Source: Gammaproteobacteria bacterium
Lineage (GTDB): Bacteria; Pseudomonadota; Gammaproteobacteria; Chromatiales; Chromatiaceae
NCBI GenBank assembly: GCA_019136395.1
Contig: JAGVUH010000007.1
Coordinates: 1-5,392 of the forward strand
Direction: 5' to 3'
Length of the DNA: 5,392 bases
The position numbers were made by a program, and so were the translations under genes. Position 1 is the first letter of the stretch. Every line of letters starts with the position of its first letter. Below the pieces are notes generated by a model. The model was not told where the DNA came from. It worked only from the letters and a program-made list of their open reading frames with translations, and ran no database searches. Positions 1 to 5,392 of this stretch are shown here, in pieces.

Positions 1-1839
1 CCCCTCCCGCGGCTCCGGCTCCCCCGTGACCGACTTGGCCATGCGCTTGCTGAAGTAGTAGATGCGCTTGAGCTTTTCCATGATGTCCATTTCGATGGTG
101 TAGGCCGGGATGCGTTTGGGTTCCTCGGCGACCAGGCGGCGGGCCTCATGGATGGCGGCGGAATCAGCGATGAGGTTGATCTCCTGCTTCATCTCCATGA
201 CCGTCTGCGCCGCCAGCAGGTTCTTCTGCGAGACCGCCTGCACCGCCCCCCCGACCGACTTGGTCACCGCCCGATGAAACCCGTGAAGAACCTCCCGGGT
301 CGGCTGGCTGATGGACAGCCCCTGATCGATGCGTTCGTTGCCCAGCACCACCAGATTGGTCTCGATGACGTCGCCGATGTTCTCCAGGTCGTTGACCGCG
401 CTCATCAGGCGGATTAGGTCGGCAGTCTGGGCCTCGGTCAGGGTCAGGCGGCTGATCTTGCCCAAGTAGTCGATGATCTGGGCGTGGAGGCTGTCCACGG
501 CGTCGTCCATGGCCTTGACCTCCGCCAGGCTGTCGCGATTGCCGGCAATGATGGCGGGCAGGATCCGCGCCAACATCTCCTGGACCCGCTCGCCCATACG
601 CATCGCCTCCATCCGCACCCGATCCAGAGCCAGGGCCGGAGTGGCCAGCAGTTCCTCATCGAGGAAGCGGGCCCGACCCACCCTTTCCTCCACCTCAGGC
701 CGCTCCGGTACCAGCCAGATCACCAGGCGGGCGAACTGCTGGGTGAGGCCGATGAAGAGCAGGGTGTTGGCGATATTGAACAGGCTGTGGGCATTGGCGA
801 TCTGGCGTGGGGCCTCGGCGGCCAGTCGCTCCGCCCCGGCCAACTCGGGGTGGGCGGGAGAGAGCCAGGCCACGAGTTGGGCCAGGGGCCCAATCAGTTC
901 GAACCAGATCAGCACCCCGGCCACGTTGAAGATGAGGTGCACCAGGGCGGCACGAACCGCCTCCCGAGGCTTGCCGATGCAGGCCAGCAGGGCGGTGACG
1001 CAGGTGCCGATGTTGGCACCCAGGACCAGGGCGATACCCGCCGGCAGGTTGATCAGCCCCTGGCCCGCCAGGACAATGACGATGCCGGTGGTGGCGGCGG
1101 AGGACTGGATCAGGGCGGTAAAGGCCAGTCCGACCAGGATACCGACCATGGGCCGTTCCAGACCGCGCATCAGATCGAGAAAGGGGGCATAGCCGCGCAA
1201 GGGTTCCATCGCCTCGCTCATGACGCTCATTCCGAAAAAGATGAGCCCGGTGCCCAGCGTTGCGGTGCCGTACTGATGCCAGGGTTCCTTACGGGTGACG
1301 AACAGCAGCAGAAAACCGACGGCAATCAGCAGTAGGGCCAGTTCGTTGATCTGAAAAGCGATAATCTGCGCCGTGAAAGTGGAGCCGATATTGGCGCCCA
1401 TGATGACCCAGATGGACTGGGTCAAGGTCATGAAGCCGGCGGTGATGAAACCCACCACCAGGACCGTGGTCACCGAGGAGGACTGAATCACCGCCGTGAC
1501 CAGGGCGCCGGTCGCCACCCCCACCCAGGGGTTGGCGGTCAGGCGGGCGAGGATGTCCTTCATGCGCTCGCCGGCGACGGCCTTGAGGGCGTCCGACATC
1601 TGCTCCATGCCGAACAGGAAGAGGGCCAGCCCCCCAAACAGGCCAAGGACCATGGCCTCCCAATCGATGGCACTGGCCTGCGGTTCCACGACCGTGGTCG
1701 GTACGGCCCAAGCAAGCCCCGTGCCGACGCTCAGGATACCGGCCAGCAGCCAGCGAGGTTGAGTCCTTCCCCGGCCAGGACAACGCCAGAACGGAGTCGA
1801 GGGGACGAAACCGGGCCTCGGAAGGATATGGCGGATCAT
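1..1839 (-). CDS. Na+/phosphate cotransporter with fused PhoU-like domain (NptA/YjbB type), 3' end outside window
   Basis: This is an inner-membrane phosphate transporter of the Na/Pi cotransporter family, expected to move inorganic phosphate coupled to Na+. I translated the minus strand from ATG 1839 and found 613 codons open to the window edge with no stop. The two inverted family repeats are visible. Repeat one has QSSS at residues 119-122 and GANIGS at 148-153. Repeat two has QSSA at 245-248 and GANIGT at 274-279. Hydrophobic segments fill about residues 62-375. The rest (about 395-613) is charged and helical, with a PhoU-like stretch at 474-493 (AVNDLENIGDVIE), as in NptA/YjbB-type fusions. 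Family members are usually about 540-600 residues, so only a short C-terminal end should be missing. Residues 30-46 resemble a signal peptide or extra membrane segment after a basic proline-rich leader. No good Shine-Dalgarno precedes ATG 1839, so the exact start is uncertain; the frame stays open upstream to a TAG at 1924-1926. It is divergent from pit. Confidence 0.93.
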   Translation of the reverse strand, partial: MIRHILPRPGFVPSTPFWRCPGRGRTQPRWLLAGILSVGTGLAWAVPTTVVEPQASAIDWEAMVLGLFGGLALFLFGMEQMSDALKAVAGERMKDILARLTANPWVGVATGALVTAVIQSSSVTTVLVVGFITAGFMTLTQSIWVIMGANIGSTFTAQIIAFQINELALLLIAVGFLLLFVTRKEPWHQYGTATLGTGLIFFGMSVMSEAMEPLRGYAPFLDLMRGLERPMVGILVGLAFTALIQSSAATTGIVIVLAGQGLINLPAGIALVLGANIGTCVTALLACIGKPREAVRAALVHLIFNVAGVLIWFELIGPLAQLVAWLSPAHPELAGAERLAAEAPRQIANAHSLFNIANTLLFIGLTQQFARLVIWLVPERPEVEERVGRARFLDEELLATPALALDRVRMEAMRMGERVQEMLARILPAIIAGNRDSLAEVKAMDDAVDSLHAQIIDYLGKISRLTLTEAQTADLIRLMSAVNDLENIGDVIETNLVVLGNERIDQGLSISQPTREVLHGFHRAVTKSVGGAVQAVSQKNLLAAQTVMEMKQEINLIADSAAIHEARRLVAEEPKRIPAYTIEMDIMEKLKRIYYFSKRMAKSVTGEPEPREG

Positions 1840-1875
1840 GGCAAAAAAAGCGTCAAAAGAGCTTATTGCATTGAA

Positions 1876-1904
1876 ATAATCGCATATTACACCTTGTCCC
1901 CCAA
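1876..1904 (-). promoter_or_regulatory. Possible promoter of the Na/Pi cotransporter gene
   Basis: On the minus strand, TTGGGG (1904-1899) and GATTAT (1881-1876) lie 17 bp apart. They match the sigma-70 -35 box at 3 of 6 and the -10 box at 4 of 6 positions. Transcription would begin about 30 nt before ATG 1839. The AT-rich setting is the main support, because the match itself is weak. TAATAT at 1889-1884 is an alternative -10. Confidence 0.22.
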
Positions 1905-2054
1905 AGGCGAGGGACTGACCGCCCTACGGCCCCGGCCTGAAAAGATTCCGCTCCTCACGCCCCATGCCGCAGGCAAAACTTTAAATGAATAGCCAGGAGC
2001 CAGGACATGCCGGCCACGGGATCTGCCAGGCAACAGGCAGGTAACCGCGGCGAA

Positions 2055-2098
2055 TGACGAAAAAATTACTGCTATATTACGGAAAAATTACTACACTG
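2055..2098 (+). promoter_or_regulatory. Four tandem 11-bp direct repeats before pit; Pho-box-like regulator site
   Basis: Four units follow each other with no gap: TGACGAAAAAA (2055), TTACTGCTATA (2066), TTACGGAAAAA (2077) and TTACTACACTG (2088). Each begins with T(G/T)AC in exact 11-bp phase. Units 1 and 3 are close, as are 2 and 4, giving a 22-bp repeat with 16 of 22 positions identical. The known PhoB site is also built from 7-bp direct repeats in 11-bp phase with AT-rich spacers (CTGTCAT plus four A/T). The best match here is unit 1, with TG-C followed by A-runs. A -10-like TACACT at 2092-2097 overlaps the last unit, as expected where an activator replaces the -35 box. Calling it a PhoB site is inference; the phased repeat itself is seen directly. 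The sign of regulation cannot be read from the sequence. Confidence 0.5.
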
Positions 2099-2124
2099 AT
2101 TCCTCCGACAACAACGACAGCCCG

Positions 2125-2130
2125 GGGGGA
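2125..2130 (+). promoter_or_regulatory. Shine-Dalgarno-like site that favours the pit start at 2141
   Basis: GGGGGA lies 10 nt before ATG 2141. It is only a partial anti-16S match, but together with the start of hydrophobic sequence at that codon it favours 2141 over the in-frame upstream ATG at 2054. That upstream ATG has no well-spaced purine-rich site and lies at the edge of the repeat array. Confidence 0.35.
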
Positions 2131-2140
2131 ACCGCCACCC

Positions 2141-3184
2141 ATGGAATTACTTTCCATCCTTGTCTACGTTGCCGTTGCGGTGGTTCTCATCTTCGATTAC
2201 ACCAACGGCTTCCACGACGCATCCAACATCATCGCCACACCCATCGCCTCCCGGGCCCTGACGCCCGTCCAGGCGGTGGTCATCGTCGCCACCTTTGAAT
2301 TCCTTGGCCCCCTGCTGGGTGGTACCGCGGTGGCCAACACCATCGGCAAGTTCGTCGATCTGGAGGGTGTCAGGGATGTCTTCTCGGTCACGATCATCCT
2401 CTGCGGCCTCTCCGGGGCCATCTTCTGGAACCTGATCACCTGGTGGTTTGGCATCCCCTCCTCCTCCTCCCATGCCCTGGTCGGTGGCCTGGCCGGCGCG
2501 GTCATGGTCGGCGTGGGCGTGGACCACGTGGTCTGGGGTTTCACCGAACTCTTCACCCAGGGCAAGTTCACCGGCGTCACCAAGGTCCTGCTTGCCCTGG
2601 TCATCTCCCCGGTGATCGGCTTCGTGGCCGGCTACATTGTCCACCGCATCGTCTTCCGCCTGACCTGCCGGGCCAAGCCCTCCCTCAACCGGTTCTTCAA
2701 ACGCATCCAGTTCTTCTCCTGCGCCGGCCTGGCCTTTTCCCATGGGGCCAACGACGCCCAGAAGAGCATGGGCATCATCACCCTGGTCCTGCTCACCGGC
2801 GGCTTCATCGACGAGTTCAAGGTGCCCTTCTGGGTGGTCCTGTCCTGCGCCATCGCCATCACCCTAGGCATCCTCTCCGGCGGCTGGCGCATCGTCCGCA
2901 CCATTGGTTTCGGTATCTTCAAAGTCCGTCCCATTCACGCCTTTGACGGCCAGCTAACCTCGGCGGCGGTCATCATGACGGCATCCGCCATCGGCGCCCC
3001 GGTCTCCACCACCCACGTCGTCAGCTCCGCCCTCATGGGCATCGGCGCCGCCGAGAGGCCCAAGGCCGTGCGCTGGGCCAAGGCCCAGGAGATCGTCACC
3101 ACCTGGATCATCACCATCCCCGGTGCTGGCGTGGTCTCGGTGCTGACCTACCTGGTGCTTGACCTGCTGGTTCCCGGGCTCTGA
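2141..3184 (+). CDS. pit: Inorganic phosphate transporter, PiT family
   Basis: This is an inner-membrane, constitutive-type low-affinity phosphate permease; bacterial PiT proteins generally use H+ symport, often with metal-phosphate complexes. The 347-residue product carries both family signature pairs. The N-terminal half has TNGFHDASN (residues 21-29) and SSSSHALVGG (107-116). The C-terminal half has FSHGANDAQKS (199-209) and GAPVSTTHVVSS (285-296). Hydrophobic helices occur throughout. The size fits the short PiT type (about 330-350 residues, as in rhizobial Pit) rather than the roughly 500-residue PitA of E. coli. I chose ATG 2141 because the first membrane helix starts there. The in-frame ATG 2054 would add 29 residues of unusual sequence (LLLYYG, a TTTT run, PPP) encoded by the repeat array. 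The DUF47 gene follows after 59 bp with no terminator, so the two are probably one operon. The phased repeats upstream suggest phosphate-responsive control. Confidence 0.95.
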   Translation: MELLSILVYVAVAVVLIFDYTNGFHDASNIIATPIASRALTPVQAVVIVATFEFLGPLLGGTAVANTIGKFVDLEGVRDVFSVTIILCGLSGAIFWNLITWWFGIPSSSSHALVGGLAGAVMVGVGVDHVVWGFTELFTQGKFTGVTKVLLALVISPVIGFVAGYIVHRIVFRLTCRAKPSLNRFFKRIQFFSCAGLAFSHGANDAQKSMGIITLVLLTGGFIDEFKVPFWVVLSCAIAITLGILSGGWRIVRTIGFGIFKVRPIHAFDGQLTSAAVIMTASAIGAPVSTTHVVSSALMGIGAAERPKAVRWAKAQEIVTTWIITIPGAGVVSVLTYLVLDLLVPGL

Positions 3185-3243
3185 CCCGCCCATTCGCCAT
3201 CCGAACATTCCCTATCAAGACCCTATACGCGAGGACAAACCCT

Positions 3244-3945
3244 ATGAGTGGTGGCAACAACTCCATCGTTTCCAAATTGACGGCTCGGATCTTCCCGGTC
3301 ATGCCGGACTTCTACGGCATGATGGTCGAGCAATGCGAAGTCACGGCACGGGGCATGGATGTCTTTCTGGAATTCATGCTTACTGGTGACACCGCCAAGG
3401 CGGACCAGGTTCGCGCCATCGAGAAGGAAGGCGACGAGGTCAAGACCCGGCAGATGGAAGTGCTCAACCATGCCTTCGCGACCCCCATGGACCGCGAGGA
3501 TATCTTCCGCGCCATCATGGCCATCGACGAAGTGCTGAACTACGCCAAGACCACGGTGCGGGAAATGGAGGCCCTGCAGATCTCGCCTGACGAGCACATG
3601 GCGGCCATTGCCCGGCTGCTACGTGATGGAGCCCGATCCCTTACGAGCGGTTACGGCAAGCTCTCCACCAACCCCATGGACGCCGAGGTGGATGCCGCCG
3701 CCACGCGCAAGGGCGAGCGTAATACCGAGAAGGAATATCGCAGCGCCCTGGCGGACCTGTTCAGTCCCGACAAGGAGATCGAGGCCGCCCTGCGCGCCGG
3801 TACCCCCGGGGCCCAGGCCGATGCCTTCATCCACATGATGGAGGTGTTGAAGCGGCGCGAGGTCTACCGCCACCTCTCCAATGCCGCCGACAAGCTGGAG
3901 CATGCCGGCAGCATCCTGCACGACATCGTGGTCCAGATCGCCTGA
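3244..3945 (+). CDS. DUF47 / PhoU-like phosphate transport regulator paired with Pit
   Basis: This is a cytoplasmic all-helical protein of the DUF47 (PhoU-related, TIGR00153-like) family. Its members are commonly encoded next to pit genes and are thought to modulate transport; the orfA-pit pair of Sinorhizobium meliloti is the known precedent, with the opposite gene order. The product has 233 residues, slightly above the usual 205-220. Family features visible are IEKEGDEVK (59-67), TPMDREDIFRAI (80-91) with IDEVLNYAK (94-102), and a C-terminal helix with VYRHLSNAADKLEHAG (207-222) ending HDIVVQIA. The acidic E/D pattern resembles the metal-binding ExxxD motifs of PhoU proteins. There is no signal peptide or membrane segment. 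GAGGA at 3231-3235 lies 8 nt before ATG 3244, a good ribosome-binding site. The 59-bp gap after pit has no hairpin, supporting co-transcription. Confidence 0.9.
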   Translation: MSGGNNSIVSKLTARIFPVMPDFYGMMVEQCEVTARGMDVFLEFMLTGDTAKADQVRAIEKEGDEVKTRQMEVLNHAFATPMDREDIFRAIMAIDEVLNYAKTTVREMEALQISPDEHMAAIARLLRDGARSLTSGYGKLSTNPMDAEVDAAATRKGERNTEKEYRSALADLFSPDKEIEAALRAGTPGAQADAFIHMMEVLKRREVYRHLSNAADKLEHAGSILHDIVVQIA

Positions 3946-3979
3946 TCCCCCGTACCACCCTCCCCTCCCTGCTTACCCC

Positions 3980-4094
3980 GTATTAGTTCAGCCCCCCCGC
4001 TTCCAAGAAGGGCTTCGCTAGCGCAAGACGCTGGTTCTCCTACTCCCTCCCCCCGGTTGGGGGAGGGTTGGGGAGAAGGGGTTTGAACTAATAC
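3980..4094. repeat. 115-bp nested inverted-repeat element (REP- or MITE-like) with internal GC hairpin
   Basis: Eleven-base perfect inverted ends, GTATTAGTTCA (3980-3990) and TGAACTAATAC (4084-4094), bound the element. Inside the right half is a strong hairpin: CCCTCCCCC (4045-4053), loop CGGTT, and GGGGGAGGG (4059-4067). A second stem encloses it, TTCTCC (4035-4040) with GGAGAA (4072-4077). Next to the left end, C-runs (3992-3998) can pair imperfectly with the G-run at 4078-4081. A near-palindrome around GCTAGC lies at 4017-4022. There is no coding frame and no clear target-site duplication. It could be a small non-autonomous mobile element or a REP-type repeat. It may also act as a transcription stop for the pit operon, since nothing else after 3945 looks like one. 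Copy number in the genome cannot be judged from this window. Confidence 0.6.
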
Positions 4095-4097
4095 CTT

Positions 4098-4120
4098 GCC
4101 CCCGACGGGGCTCCTGTTTC
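4098..4120 (+). terminator. Possible weak intrinsic terminator
   Basis: GCCCC (4098-4102), loop CGAC and GGGGC (4107-4111) form a 5-bp GC stem. It is followed by a moderately T-rich run (TCCTGTTTC) rather than a true U-tract. It lies just beyond the inverted-repeat element and could end transcripts from the pit operon. The stem is short, so this is a weak call. Confidence 0.2.
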
Positions 4121-4183
4121 CGGTCGCGTTGCTGCCCGTCCCCTCTTCTGGGTAGATGGACTACCAACAAGATATTATGGTAA

Positions 4184-5392
<1,209 letters not shown>

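Larger units (their letters stand above)
1840..2140. other. Divergent intergenic region between the two phosphate transporter operons
   Basis: This 301-bp non-coding stretch separates the two divergent phosphate genes. It has AT-rich islands at about 1841-1890 and 2052-2100 inside otherwise GC-rich DNA, which is what two back-to-back promoters would look like. The left island is next to the start of the Na/Pi gene, and the right one holds the 11-bp repeat array before pit. Between them (about 1895-2050) I see no convincing gene, RNA or strong hairpin. A 16-codon reading frame at 2007-2057 is the only small candidate and is not convincing. Confidence 0.7.

Noticed and set aside
484..1335. Long plus-strand open frame of 283 codons
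   Set aside because: It lies antisense to the Na/Pi cotransporter, whose frame shows clear family motifs. The product is rich in G, Q, H and D, as expected of a shadow frame in GC-rich DNA.
1759..1992. Plus-strand frame of 77 codons in the divergent region
   Set aside because: It overlaps the start of the Na/Pi gene and its promoter region, lacks a ribosome-binding site and has no recognisable features.
3205..3244. CCCTAT occurring three times between pit and the DUF47 gene
   Set aside because: The copies (3210, 3221, 3239) are short and unevenly spaced (11 and 18 bp). They sit in a 59-bp gap next to a normal ribosome-binding site and are likely chance.
3980..4094. CRISPR or attachment site interpretation of the inverted repeat
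   Set aside because: There is only one element, with no repeated spacers, no tRNA and no integrase in view. A REP- or MITE-like repeat explains it better.

Overview
The window is GC-rich, with tightly packed genes typical of a high-GC proteobacterium. The codon bias, the kinase architecture and the paired phosphate transporters would fit a gamma- or betaproteobacterium. I cannot name a genus from the sequence, and there is no rRNA, tRNA or other taxonomic marker.

Layout. (1) Positions 1-1839, minus strand: a Na+/phosphate cotransporter with a fused C-terminal PhoU-type helical domain, running off the left edge. (2) Positions 1840-2140: a divergent intergenic region with two AT-rich islands. 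The island nearer the right-hand genes carries four direct repeats in exact 11-bp phase, which resemble a PhoB-type (Pho box) array. (3) Positions 2141-3184 and 3244-3945, plus strand: an apparent two-gene operon of a short PiT-family phosphate transporter and a DUF47/PhoU-like partner. (4) Positions 3946-4183: non-coding, holding a 115-bp nested inverted-repeat element with a strong GC hairpin inside it. (5) Positions 4184-5392, plus strand: a sensor histidine kinase with an extracytoplasmic ABC-type substrate-binding domain. Its reading frame begins abruptly in the middle of that domain, so the 5' end looks deleted, and its 3' end leaves the window.

How the genes fit together. Positions 1-3945 form a phosphate-uptake locus. 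Two unrelated phosphate transporters, one of a Na+-coupled family and one of the PiT family (usually coupled to H+ or metal-phosphate), are transcribed divergently. Each comes with a PhoU-like module, fused in one case and separate in the other. The phased repeats sit where a phosphate-responsive regulator could control the pit operon. The kinase fragment appears unrelated and is separated from the operon by the repeat element.

No clearly new system is visible. The points most worth a second look are the four-unit 11-bp repeat array, the inverted-repeat element, and the 5'-truncated kinase beside it.
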